Source of the DNA: JAAYOS01 sp050950785
Lineage (GTDB): Bacteria; Bacillota; Clostridia; Oscillospirales; JAAYOS01
Length of the DNA stretch: 64,000 nt
Direction: 5' to 3'
Assembly: GCA_050950785.1 (NCBI GenBank)
Contig: JBMNIG010000007.1
Coordinates: 1-64,000 of the forward strand
Below are positions 46,303-54,955 of the stretch, one piece after another; positions within the stretch are counted from its first letter, which is position 1; each line of letters begins with the position of its first letter. Position numbers and translations under genes: made by a program. Below the pieces are notes generated by a model that was not told the DNA's origin, did not search any database, and saw nothing but the letters and a program-made list of their open reading frames with translations.

Positions 46303-47081
46303 TGATGCCCCAAAAACCCGTAGACGTAGATGTAAAGCAGTCCATCAAGGATATGTTCTTTGCCACCAACAAGTACAAGCTGGTAGACCAGTTTGTAATC
46401 CGGGACGGCAAGAAACACCCCTTTGCTATTCTGGTTCCCGGTGGCGGCTATCAGATCGTGTCCAACTTTATTGAAGGCGGCCCCATTGCCAGAAAGCTGA
46501 ACGAACAGGGCATTTCTGCCTTTGTTGTTTACTACCGCGTGAAGAAGAATGCGAAATATCCGGCACCCATGGATGACCTGGCTACCGCAGTGAAGTATAT
46601 CTTTGACCACGCAGAGGAGTATAGCCTGGATACGGCGAATTACTCCATTTGGGGTGCTTCTGCCGGTGGCCATCTGGCGGCTTCTTTCGGAACGGAGAAT
46701 ATGGGCTATGCCAAGTATAATTTGCCCAAGCCCGGCACACTGGTGCTGGCTTACCCGGTGATTACCATGGAGCGGGAAAAGACGCACATGGGCTCCCATG
46801 ATATGCTGCTGGGCAAGAACGCAGACAAGGAAATGGAAGCATTCACCAGCGTAGAGCAGCATGTGACCGCTACCTATCCCAGAACCTTCATCTGGTGCAG
46901 TGACGATGATGCGGTGGTCAATCCCGATAACACCCGGGATATGGTGGCTGCCCTTGAAAAAGCAGGCGTGGCCGTGCAAAGCACGATCTACCACGGCGTC
47001 CAGCACGGTGCCGGTCCCGCTACCGGAACCGTGGCAGAAAATTGGATGAACGAAGCAGTTTCTTTCTGGCTGAGCAAATAA
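46302..47081 (+). CDS. Alpha/beta-hydrolase esterase (acetyl-xylan-esterase-like)
   Basis: The 259-residue protein has the oxyanion-hole region VPGGGYQIV, the nucleophile elbow WGASAGGHLA (Ser120), the acid in CSDDDAVVNPDN and the His in VQHGAG: the BD-FAE/acetyl esterase arrangement. Its ATG overlaps the GH1 stop by one base, so it is translationally coupled (a second ATG is at 46305). It probably removes acyl decorations from the sugar or aglycone inside the cell. Confidence 0.88.
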   Translation: MMPQKPVDVDVKQSIKDMFFATNKYKLVDQFVIRDGKKHPFAILVPGGGYQIVSNFIEGGPIARKLNEQGISAFVVYYRVKKNAKYPAPMDDLATAVKYIFDHAEEYSLDTANYSIWGASAGGHLAASFGTENMGYAKYNLPKPGTLVLAYPVITMEREKTHMGSHDMLLGKNADKEMEAFTSVEQHVTATYPRTFIWCSDDDAVVNPDNTRDMVAALEKAGVAVQSTIYHGVQHGAGPATGTVAENWMNEAVSFWLSK

Positions 47082-47093
47082 GGAGAAGAGATT

Positions 47094-49394
47094 ATGAAAA
47101 AAGTGAGTTTTAATAGTGGTTGGACCTGTAATGGCGCAGCGGTACAGCTGCCCCACGATGCCATGATCCATAAAAAGCGCGTCCCCGGACATGCCAGTGG
47201 CTCTGCCCAGGCATTCTTCCCCGGTGGAAGCTATGTTTACGAAAAGACCTTCGAAAAGCCTGCAGCAGAACATGTAGTGTTCCAGTTCGAAGGTGTTTAC
47301 AAGAATGCCAAGGTGTATATCAACGGCAAGGAAGCCGGTGGCGCTCCCTATGGCTACATTCCTTTCTTCGTATGCGCCGATGAACTGCTGGTGGACGGTG
47401 AGAATACCATCCGTGTAGAGTGTGAAAACAACGATCAGCCCGATTCCCGCTGGTACACCGGTGCCGGTATTTACCGCCCCGTCTGGTTGTGGACCGGCCC
47501 CAAGAATGCCATTGCTCCTGAAGCTGTGAAGGTGCAGACTGTTTCCATCGATCCTGCCAAGGTTCGGGTTATGACCGAGTGCGACAGCGAACCCGTTGTC
47601 CAGATTCTGGACGGCGATAAGGTTGTCGCTGAAGGCAAGGGGCACGATGTGGAGCTGACCGTTCCCAATGTAACCCTGTGGAGCGAGAATACGCCCAAGC
47701 TGTATACCTGCGTTGTTACCGCTGACTGCGATGTGGCTGAGACCAAGTTTGGTATCCGCACCATCAGCTGGGACAACAAGGGCTTTTACATCAATGGCCA
47801 GCGTACTTTGCTCCGTGGCGGCTGTGTTCACCATGACAACGGCATCCTGGGTGCCGCAACACCCGATGAAGCGGATTACCGCCGAGTCAAGATGATGAAG
47901 GAAGCCGGTTTCAATGCCATCCGCTCCGCCCACAATCCCTGCTCCCGGGCCATGCTGGATGCCTGTGATGAACTGGGTGTCTACATGATAGACGAAAGCT
48001 GGGATATGTGGTTCCATCACAAGAATAAGTACGACTATGCCACCCACTGGCGCAAGAACTACCTTGCTGACCTGCAGGCCATGGTGGATCGTGACTACAA
48101 CCATCCTTCCGTGGTCATGTACTCCATCGGCAATGAGGTTTCTGAGCCTGCCAAGGACGAGGGTGTGGAGAAGACCAAGGAAATGGTTGCTTTCCTGAGA
48201 GAAAAGGACGGCACCCGTCCTGTCACCGGCGGCTTTAATCTGATGATCATTGCAAATGCCAAGAAGGGCAAGGGTATCTACAACGAAGAAGGCGGCATGG
48301 CAAACGACAACAGCAAAAAGACCGAAGGCATGAACTCCACGCTCTTCAACATGATCACCAATATGGTGGGTACCGGCATGAATAAGTCCGCGAACTCCAA
48401 GGCAGCTGACGAAGCTACATCTCCCTGCTTAGATGCCCTGGACATAGCCGGCTACAACTATGCCTCCGGCCGTTACCCCATGGAGGGTAAGTGCCATCCC
48501 GACCGTCTGATCTACGGCTCCGAGACCTTCCCCCAGGATATTGCCAAGAACTGGGCAATGGTGAAGCAGTATCCCTACCTGATTGGTGACTTCATGTGGA
48601 CCGCATGGGACTATCTGGGTGAGGTTGGTCTGGGTGCATGGGCCTACACCAAGGACGGCACCGGCTTCAACAAGCCCTATCCCTGGCTGCTGGCTGACAC
48701 CGGCGCTCTGGACATTCTGGGCGATCCCAACGGCGAAATGTTCCTGGCACAGGCAGCATGGGGTCTTCTGCAGAAGCCTGTGATTGCAGTGCAGCCTGTG
48801 AACCATCCCGGTCAGAATCCCGCCAAGATGGCATGGCGCGGCACCAATGCCCTCTCTTCCTGGGCATGGCAAGGCTGCGACGGCAACAAGGCTATCGTGG
48901 AAGTGTTCACCGATGCCGCAGTCGTCGAGTTGTACATCAACGGCAAGAAGATTGGCAAGGCCAAGGTCAAGAACTGCAAGGCAACCTTCAAGACCAAGTA
49001 TCAGAGTGGTAAGATTGAAGCGATTGCCTATGATGCAGGCGGACGGGAACTGTTGCGCAGCACTCTGGAATCTGCCACCGGCAAGATTTCCATCTGCGTG
49101 GAGCCCGAAAAGACGGTTGCCGCAGCAGGCGAAGTGGTCTATGTTCCCGTTGCCCTGAAGGGTGAGAACGGCGTTGTAGAACACAATGCTGACCGCAAGC
49201 TGACTGTTACTGTCGAGGGAGGCGAGCTTCTGGCCTTTGGTTCCGCCAACCCCAGAACGGAAGAGAATTTCGACGAAGGAACTTATACAACCTATTATGG
49301 TAAGGCTGTGGCCGCTGTCCGAGTGGAAAAGGGCTGCACCATCACTGTGACGGATGGCAAGGAAACCGTCAAGGCGGAAATTGCTGTGAAGTAA
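47094..49394 (+). CDS. GH2 beta-galactosidase/beta-glycosidase
   Basis: The 766-residue protein has an N-terminal jelly-roll (GGSYVYEKTFE, DSRWYTGAGIYRPVWLW), an immunoglobulin-like domain (ETKFGIRTISWDNKGFYINGQ) and a TIM barrel with RGGCVHHDNGILG and IRSAHNPCSRAMLDACDELGVYM. Acid/base Glu348 lies in YSIGNEVSEP and nucleophile Glu477 in IYGSETFP. Two further beta-sandwich domains (with a DUF4982-like VEVFTDAAVVELYINGKKIG) follow. Such multidomain GH2 enzymes act on beta-galactosides, beta-fucosides or related sugars, so the exact substrate is open. There is no signal peptide. Confidence 0.92.
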   Translation: MKKVSFNSGWTCNGAAVQLPHDAMIHKKRVPGHASGSAQAFFPGGSYVYEKTFEKPAAEHVVFQFEGVYKNAKVYINGKEAGGAPYGYIPFFVCADELLVDGENTIRVECENNDQPDSRWYTGAGIYRPVWLWTGPKNAIAPEAVKVQTVSIDPAKVRVMTECDSEPVVQILDGDKVVAEGKGHDVELTVPNVTLWSENTPKLYTCVVTADCDVAETKFGIRTISWDNKGFYINGQRTLLRGGCVHHDNGILGAATPDEADYRRVKMMKEAGFNAIRSAHNPCSRAMLDACDELGVYMIDESWDMWFHHKNKYDYATHWRKNYLADLQAMVDRDYNHPSVVMYSIGNEVSEPAKDEGVEKTKEMVAFLREKDGTRPVTGGFNLMIIANAKKGKGIYNEEGGMANDNSKKTEGMNSTLFNMITNMVGTGMNKSANSKAADEATSPCLDALDIAGYNYASGRYPMEGKCHPDRLIYGSETFPQDIAKNWAMVKQYPYLIGDFMWTAWDYLGEVGLGAWAYTKDGTGFNKPYPWLLADTGALDILGDPNGEMFLAQAAWGLLQKPVIAVQPVNHPGQNPAKMAWRGTNALSSWAWQGCDGNKAIVEVFTDAAVVELYINGKKIGKAKVKNCKATFKTKYQSGKIEAIAYDAGGRELLRSTLESATGKISICVEPEKTVAAAGEVVYVPVALKGENGVVEHNADRKLTVTVEGGELLAFGSANPRTEENFDEGTYTTYYGKAVAAVRVEKGCTITVTDGKETVKAEIAVK

Positions 49395-49406
49395 GGGGGA
49401 AAACCC

Positions 49407-52001
49407 ATGAAAGCGATTCACCTCAGAACAGAATATTTAGAGAACCCGCTGGGGCTGGGTATTGCCAGCCCCCGGTTCTACTGGCAATGTGAGGGTGGTA
49501 TCAAACAGACCGCCTATCAGATCATTGCGAAGGTTGGGGAGGAGACTGTCTGGAACAGCGGCAAAGTGGAATCCCCCTCCATGACCCACATTCCCTATGA
49601 AGGTCGGGAACTGAAAAGCCGCGAGCGTGTCTACTGGAGCGTGAAACTCTGGGACGAAAACGGCAAGGGCGGTGAGATCAGCTCCGCCTGGTTCGAGTTG
49701 GGGCTGCTGCAGGCATCTGACTGGACGGCAAAGTGGATATCCGGCAATTATAAGCCGAAGAAGAATACCCGCTGGCCGGTGGACCACTTCCGTAAAGCTT
49801 TTTCTACCAAGAAGCAGGTTGCAAAAGCCAGACTCTATATTACCGCCTGCGGTCTGTATGAGGCCAGCATCAACGGCCAGCGGGTGGGGGATTTCATCCT
49901 CGCCCCCGGCTGTACCGATTACCGCAAACGGCTGCAGTACCAGACCTATGATGTAACGAAACTGCTTTCTGCAGACAACACCATCGAAGTGTTACTGGCA
50001 GATGGCTGGTACCGGGGCTCTATCGGCTGCTTCGGCAAGACCAATGTATTCGGCCGCCAGACGAAGCTCATGTGCCAGCTGGAGATTGCCTATGCTGACG
50101 GAAGCAAAGAAACGGTTATTTCCGATGACAGCTGGGACTGGTGTAACGATGGCCCCATTCGCTTTGCGGACCTGAAGGACGGCGAAAACTACAATGCCAA
50201 CATGGCTCCCGGTTTTGGCGGCAAGGCAATTGAGGTGTCCGAAAAGATGGTTCCGGTGGCCTCCGACAACGTGTTCCCCAAGGAGCAGGAAGTCTTTTCC
50301 GCCAAGCTGCTGACTACCCCCTCCGGGAAAAAGGTGCTGGACTTTGGCCAGAATATCGCGGGCTACGTGGCATTCAAGATTCATGGTAAGCCCGGTCAGG
50401 TCATCCATCTGACCTGCGGTGAAATTCTGGATGAGGACGGCGAGTTCACCCAGAAGAATATGGTGGAATATAAGCCTGTTACGGAGTTTGGCCAGATCGA
50501 CGAGATCATGCTGATCACCGGCAACGGCAGCAAAGTCAAAGGTGAAAAGCAACCCACCCCCCGGCAGGAGATCTGGTTCACCTGCTCCGGCAAGGCGGAT
50601 TTCTACAAATCCCGTTTTACTGTCTTCGGCTTCCGCTATGCGCTGATCGAAACCGATGCAGCCTTTGATCCTGCCGATTTCAAGGCCATTGCCGTCTATT
50701 CCGATCTGGAGCAGACCGGCAGCTTTGAATGCTCTGATGCGAAGATCAATCAGCTTTACAGCAACTGTCTGTGGAGCATGAAGGGCAACTTCCTGGATGT
50801 GCCTACCGACTGCCCCACCAGAGAACGTCTTGGCTGGACCGGTGACGCACAGGTTTTCTTCGAGGCAGGTGCCTATATGATGAACACCGCCCCCTTCTTC
50901 CGCAAATGGCTGCGGGATGTGCAGGACGGTCAGTTCAAAAACGGCAAGCTGTCCGCTGTGGTGCCTTATAACGGCCTGTCCATGCTCTACGACAATACCG
51001 GTGCCTCCGTCGGCTGGGGCGACTGCGCTGTGCTGCTGCCCTACCGCTATTGGAAGCGTTTTGGCGATCACAAAGCGCTGGAAGAAAACTACGGCGTCAT
51101 GCGCGGCTATGCCATGTTCATGATCAAAAACTGTGGACATAAGGACAAAAAGACTGCAAAGGCTAATCCTTACAACAAATATACCTACGAAAAGGGTATG
51201 CATCTTGGTGAATGGCTGGAGCCGGAAGAATTCCAGGATAAGATCGCCGCTGGCCACAATACCCTGCATACGGAAGAATGCACGGCATACCTGCACTACA
51301 CCATGACCCACATGGCAGAAGCCGCCGAAGCCCTTGGAAAGGCCGAGGACGCAGACCTGTTCCGTGAATATGCAGAGGGTGCCAAGAAAGCCTATCACCA
51401 TCTGTTCCTGCAAAGCGGTGCTCCTGATACCGACCGGCAGGCAAAGCTGATCCGGCCTCTGGCCTTTGGAATCGCGGAGGGTGAAGTGAAGACCGCTGTG
51501 GAAAATCGTTTGGCAAAGGCTGTGGAAAACCGGAATTACCGTATCGGTACCGGTTTCCTGTCCACACCCTTCGTGCTGAGGACTCTGACCGAGATGGGTC
51601 GGGCTGACCTTGCATACAAGATGCTGGAAAACGAACAGCAGCCTGGCTGGCTGTACGAGGTCAATCAGGGCGCAACCACCATTTGGGAGACCTGGGAAGG
51701 CAATGTCAGCCACAACCATTATTCTCCCGGTGCGGTGTGCCAGTGGCTCTTTGATACCGTCTGCGGTATTCGCCCAGATGGAGAGAACAAGTTCGTGATT
51801 GCCCCCATTCCCGGCGGCAGACTGCGTTGCGCCAAGGCAAGCTACGATAGCCTCTATGGTAAGGTGGAATGCAGCTGGGAGAAACGGGGCTCAGAAACCG
51901 TATTTACTGTTACCGTACCTGCCAATACCACCGCCCGCCTGATGCTGCCCAACGGCAACAGCTGGGTGCTGAACGCCGGTACACATACCTACACTGTTTA
52001 A
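49407..52001 (+). CDS. GH78 alpha-L-rhamnosidase
   Basis: The 864-residue protein starts MKAIHLRTEYLENPLGLGIASPRFYW. The N-terminal Fn3-like and carbohydrate-binding domains (ASDWTAKWISG; LYITACGLYEASINGQRVGD) precede an (alpha/alpha)6 barrel with DVPTDCPTRERLGWTGDAQVFFEAG (Asp468, Glu473) and GATTIWETWEG. It then ends in the C-terminal beta-sandwich. It removes terminal alpha-L-rhamnose from rutinosides, saponins or rhamnogalacturonan fragments. It is the last gene of the operon and the clearest pointer to the natural substrate. No signal peptide is seen. Confidence 0.95.
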   Translation: MKAIHLRTEYLENPLGLGIASPRFYWQCEGGIKQTAYQIIAKVGEETVWNSGKVESPSMTHIPYEGRELKSRERVYWSVKLWDENGKGGEISSAWFELGLLQASDWTAKWISGNYKPKKNTRWPVDHFRKAFSTKKQVAKARLYITACGLYEASINGQRVGDFILAPGCTDYRKRLQYQTYDVTKLLSADNTIEVLLADGWYRGSIGCFGKTNVFGRQTKLMCQLEIAYADGSKETVISDDSWDWCNDGPIRFADLKDGENYNANMAPGFGGKAIEVSEKMVPVASDNVFPKEQEVFSAKLLTTPSGKKVLDFGQNIAGYVAFKIHGKPGQVIHLTCGEILDEDGEFTQKNMVEYKPVTEFGQIDEIMLITGNGSKVKGEKQPTPRQEIWFTCSGKADFYKSRFTVFGFRYALIETDAAFDPADFKAIAVYSDLEQTGSFECSDAKINQLYSNCLWSMKGNFLDVPTDCPTRERLGWTGDAQVFFEAGAYMMNTAPFFRKWLRDVQDGQFKNGKLSAVVPYNGLSMLYDNTGASVGWGDCAVLLPYRYWKRFGDHKALEENYGVMRGYAMFMIKNCGHKDKKTAKANPYNKYTYEKGMHLGEWLEPEEFQDKIAAGHNTLHTEECTAYLHYTMTHMAEAAEALGKAEDADLFREYAEGAKKAYHHLFLQSGAPDTDRQAKLIRPLAFGIAEGEVKTAVENRLAKAVENRNYRIGTGFLSTPFVLRTLTEMGRADLAYKMLENEQQPGWLYEVNQGATTIWETWEGNVSHNHYSPGAVCQWLFDTVCGIRPDGENKFVIAPIPGGRLRCAKASYDSLYGKVECSWEKRGSETVFTVTVPANTTARLMLPNGNSWVLNAGTHTYTV

Positions 52002-52216
52002 CAAGGGAACCGCTATGAATTATCCGCAAGCTGTGGCGGCATACCTCTAGAATCCTTAGTCGATTGTAAAAGTCCGAAGAAAAAAGCGAGCACAAAGCAA
52101 AGCGAAGAAAAAGGAAGCAGAAAAAGAAAAAAGTCCCTTTGAAGAGTAAAAAAGGGAGCAAAAAACTAAAGCGACACAAAAGCCGTTCTTTGAAAAAGTA
52201 TTAGATTGTGGAAAAC
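52002..52216 (+). other. Spacer after the glycoside operon
   Basis: It is purine-rich, with AAAAAGAAAAAAG runs and a CCCTTTGAAGAGTAAAAAAGGG hairpin near 52135-52156 that may end the operon. A possible six- to seven-codon start (ATGAATTATCCG) follows the rhamnosidase but stops quickly. Confidence 0.4.
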
Positions 52217-52459
52217 TTATGCAATCAGCTTGCGAGTGCTCTTGAAAAGTTCCGGCTTGTGCATGGAGTTTGCTAAAAGGACAGTGACAAGCTGAACAAT
52301 ACCGGCAAGGAAAACATCTGCTTTTGCCGTAACAGTATTATGAGATTTTCTGCTGTCAAGGACAAAAGTGTCTTTCATCGTATGGATAGTCCGTTCAATA
52401 ACAACTCTGTGACGGTAAAGATTATCCCAATGCTCGGTTCCCCTCGGGATGCCGGGATA
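52217..52459 (-). pseudogene. C-terminal stump of a DDE transposase
   Basis: About 80 residues on the minus strand read PRGTEHWDNLYRHRVVIERTIHTMK, then ADVFLAGIVQLVTVLL and a stop at 52217. This is the C-terminal end of an IS4/IS1182-like transposase. Its upstream part is cut exactly where the right rplT repeat begins (52459/52460). It is unrelated to the ISL3 transposase at the other end of the block. Confidence 0.7.
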
Positions 52460-52702
52460 AAGTCACTTAAATATGCCTATATTGGCCGCAGACTCAGAAA
52501 AAGAGATTTCCGCAGACTTTGGATCACCCGTATTTCTGCAGCCGCTAAAATGTGTGGCATGAACTATTCAACTTTTATGCACGGCTTGAAGCTCACTGGT
52601 AACAACATCAACCGCAAGATGCTCTCCGAGCTTGCAGTAAACGATATGAAAGCATTTGAGGCACTTGCTGAGCAGGCAAAGGCTGCTCTCAACGCACAGT
52701 AG
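52460..52702 (+). pseudogene. rplT 3' fragment (codons 41-120)
   Basis: It encodes the last 80 residues of bL20 without start or ribosome site; the frame is open upstream into the transposase stump, giving a meaningless chimeric reading. The complete rplT is at 39814-40176. Confidence 0.93.
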
Positions 52703-52784
52703 TAGTGTTATAATGCCTTATAAGATTGAACGATAACCGCAATCGATACAGAATTTATTCTGCGATTGCGGTTTTCTATATTAA
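52460..52784 (+). repeat. Direct repeat, right copy (rplT fragment plus terminator)
   Basis: It is identical to 39934-40258. After its final TATATTAA the sequence continues into the region before the GNAT gene, presumably the original neighbour of rplT. Confidence 0.95.
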
Positions 52785-52835
52785 ATAATGCAATAAGGCT
52801 ATAATAAACAGGGATCGTTGAGAGAAATGTGTGCA

Positions 52836-52864
52836 TTGCCAAGTTTTGATGACTATGCTACAAT
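52836..52864 (+). promoter_or_regulatory. Promoter of the GNAT gene
   Basis: TTGCCA (52836) and TACAAT (52859) are 17 bases apart, about 70 bases ahead of the gene. Confidence 0.7.
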
Positions 52865-52936
52865 GGTTTAAGTATTATTGGAAAGAGACTTTAGATTTAG
52901 TTCAATATGTCCTTACATGGGGGGAAGTGATTATAA

Positions 52937-53434
52937 ATGAGTTATCTTGAAATCAGAAGGGCAAAGTCAAAGGAAGATGCGGCAAGTATATCGGGCCTTG
53001 CCAGGGTGATTTGGACTGAGCACTACACGCCGATCATAGGCGCTTCGCAAGTTGAGTATATGCTGACCAATATACAGAGTGCCGAAAAGATATTCGACAG
53101 GATCGAGTCGGGGGAAGAGTACTACATGGCATACCTTTACGACCGCCTTATCGGATATATGGCTATAAATGAAGAGACTGATCGCATGTTTCTTTCTAAG
53201 CTGTATATTGAAAAGGATTTTCGGGGGCGTGGAATAGCAGACCAATTTATCCGCCTTCTGGTTGACAGAGCGAAAGAATTGCGTAAAGAGATCATTTCGC
53301 TAACTGTTAACAAGAACAATCTCACATCTATTTCAATATACAAGAAAATGGGTTTTGAGATAGAGGGAGAACTGGTAACAGACATTGGCGGCGGATATGT
53401 GATGGATGATTATGTGATGGTAAAGCACTTATAA
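52937..53434 (+). CDS. GNAT-family N-acetyltransferase
   Basis: The 165-residue protein has the GNAT motif A (LSKLYIEKDFRGRGIADQFIRLLVD, with the acetyl-CoA-binding R-GRGIA loop) and motif B (NKNNLTSISIYKKMGFEIEGE). Substrate family members range from small molecules to protein N-termini, and nothing here narrows it. GGGGGAAG precedes the ATG. It is probably the original downstream neighbour of rplT. Confidence 0.9.
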   Translation: MSYLEIRRAKSKEDAASISGLARVIWTEHYTPIIGASQVEYMLTNIQSAEKIFDRIESGEEYYMAYLYDRLIGYMAINEETDRMFLSKLYIEKDFRGRGIADQFIRLLVDRAKELRKEIISLTVNKNNLTSISIYKKMGFEIEGELVTDIGGGYVMDDYVMVKHL

Positions 53435-53560
53435 TTTATAAAATGTTTATATTTGTGATATGAATTATTTATCAGGGCGGTTTATGATTAGTATAGAGAA
53501 CGGATTATCAGTTAGCGACACAGCGACAAAAAATCCAAATGCCGAGAGAGAGGACGGTTT

Positions 53561-54772
53561 ATGAGGAAGAAAAAACACTTTTATACCGTAATTTGCCTGA
53601 TAGCCGGAGTTATCTTGCTTACCACAGCTGCTGCTGCCAACTACGGTAATGCAAATGGCTATCCGCTCTACAAATCCGCCCTAAAGCAGATTATGTATGA
53701 GGACAATTTCACCGCGTCATTAAAATTTGAATTGATTTACGATGGTGAGACCACCCAACAGACGGAAACACATTACATGCTCGATGCTAAAGGTGACGTA
53801 ATAGAGTACACACGAAATGGAACGAGGACATATCTGTCCAACATGGAAAGTGACGAGGACATAATTAGTGAGCGTTGGGAAGCTAAAAATACATCTAAGT
53901 CTGAAACTGAGGCAGAGTATCTATCTATATCCAGGAACGGGGATAACTGGTACATTCATCCCTCATATAGAAAGCCCTGGACGAGTCCTGCAGAAGATGA
54001 GTTCACACGCAAGGCTATCCGCTTTGTTGAGCTTATAGCCGACACATTTGTAGGAGACCTCAAAAACAATTTTGTACAGACCTCAAACAGCGACGGACTT
54101 ATATCCTATCAGATCGTTTTGAGTGGCAACCAACTTCCCGAGTATGTCTCCGCAGGCCTTTCAATGATATTTAGTGCAGCCAAGGACAGCTCCGGTTCCT
54201 ATGTATTTTATGATCCAAACTTTAATGCATCGGGAGAAGAAGCCAGTGAAATAAGTTCAAAGGCTTGGGAACAGCTCAATGAAAAGGGAAACACCGGTGT
54301 GATATTTGTAGCGGCCGATGGATCACTTCACTATTTTGTTGATATGAACCAGTACTATGAATCCGATTTATATCAGCCCAATATGGATCGGTTTGATGAT
54401 ATCCTACGTACATTGAATTCCGACCCAAAACCGGAAACAGCTAAGTGTTTTATCACACTTGACGAGGATGGGAGACTTCGCAGCAACATCATTGAGGGAA
54501 CTATATCCTCCTATGACAAGAATGGCGAAAAGCATACCCTTGGTATTCGTATTACTGCAGCTATAGATAACTATGGAACAACTGTTATCGATTATCCGGA
54601 GATTCCAAAGGATCACACAGTATACGATTACTCCGAATTAGGTCCCAATAAAGAGTATTCCGTCAAAGTAACAAAAGATGGCGTTGTAAGAACAGTTACC
54701 CAACTTGAAAGAATAGTTGAGGATACCGAAATAGTTGATGAAATTGAGGTATCAGATTCAACCAACGAATAA
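53561..54772 (+). CDS. Secreted or membrane-anchored protein of unknown function
   Basis: The 403-residue protein has an N-terminal signal or anchor (RKKKHFYTVICLIAGVILLTTAAAA). The remainder is hydrophilic and acidic, with repeated beta-type segments and an acidic tail (VEDTEIVDEIEVSDSTNE). There is no Cys lipobox or recognised catalytic motif. It precedes the ABC transporter and two-component genes by about 180 bases with a terminator-like hairpin in between, so it may be a separate unit or an extracytoplasmic partner. The family is not recognised. Confidence 0.75.
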   Translation: MRKKKHFYTVICLIAGVILLTTAAAANYGNANGYPLYKSALKQIMYEDNFTASLKFELIYDGETTQQTETHYMLDAKGDVIEYTRNGTRTYLSNMESDEDIISERWEAKNTSKSETEAEYLSISRNGDNWYIHPSYRKPWTSPAEDEFTRKAIRFVELIADTFVGDLKNNFVQTSNSDGLISYQIVLSGNQLPEYVSAGLSMIFSAAKDSSGSYVFYDPNFNASGEEASEISSKAWEQLNEKGNTGVIFVAADGSLHYFVDMNQYYESDLYQPNMDRFDDILRTLNSDPKPETAKCFITLDEDGRLRSNIIEGTISSYDKNGEKHTLGIRITAAIDNYGTTVIDYPEIPKDHTVYDYSELGPNKEYSVKVTKDGVVRTVTQLERIVEDTEIVDEIEVSDSTNE

Positions 54773-54780
54773 TTAAAGAC

Positions 54781-54868
54781 GGGGATGGGATGTGCAAAGA
54801 CAGCAGTACATTGAAGATGCATAATATGATGCGCTCTGTGTGACGGCCTTTGACTTTCCATCCCTTTA
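54781..54868 (+). terminator. Possible long-loop terminator before the ABC operon
   Basis: GGGGATGG and CAAAG near 54781-54799 pair with CTTTG and CCATCCC near 54849-54864, followed by TTTATTATATTT. The loop is long, so the call is tentative. Confidence 0.4.
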
Positions 54869-54955
54869 TTATATTTCTTCCCTATAAACGCAGAATCCTT
54901 GCGGTGAGAGAATATGCTATTCGAGCTCATCGCTATTTTGCTTAGGAGTGACAAG

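Noticed and set aside
45046..51719. Long open frames on the minus strand opposite GH1, esterase, GH2 and GH78 (up to about 600 codons)
   Set aside because: They mirror G+C-rich coding sequence on the plus strand, have no ribosome sites or recognisable domains, and read as repetitive His/Gly-rich shadows.
52340..52702. Apparent 120-residue protein ending in the bL20 C-terminus
   Set aside because: It joins the antisense of a transposase stump to an rplT fragment; there is no ribosome site and it is a junction artefact.
39934..52784. tRNA- or integrase-mediated genomic island with att sites
   Set aside because: There is no integrase or recombinase gene, no tRNA, and the repeats are 325 bp, far longer than att cores.
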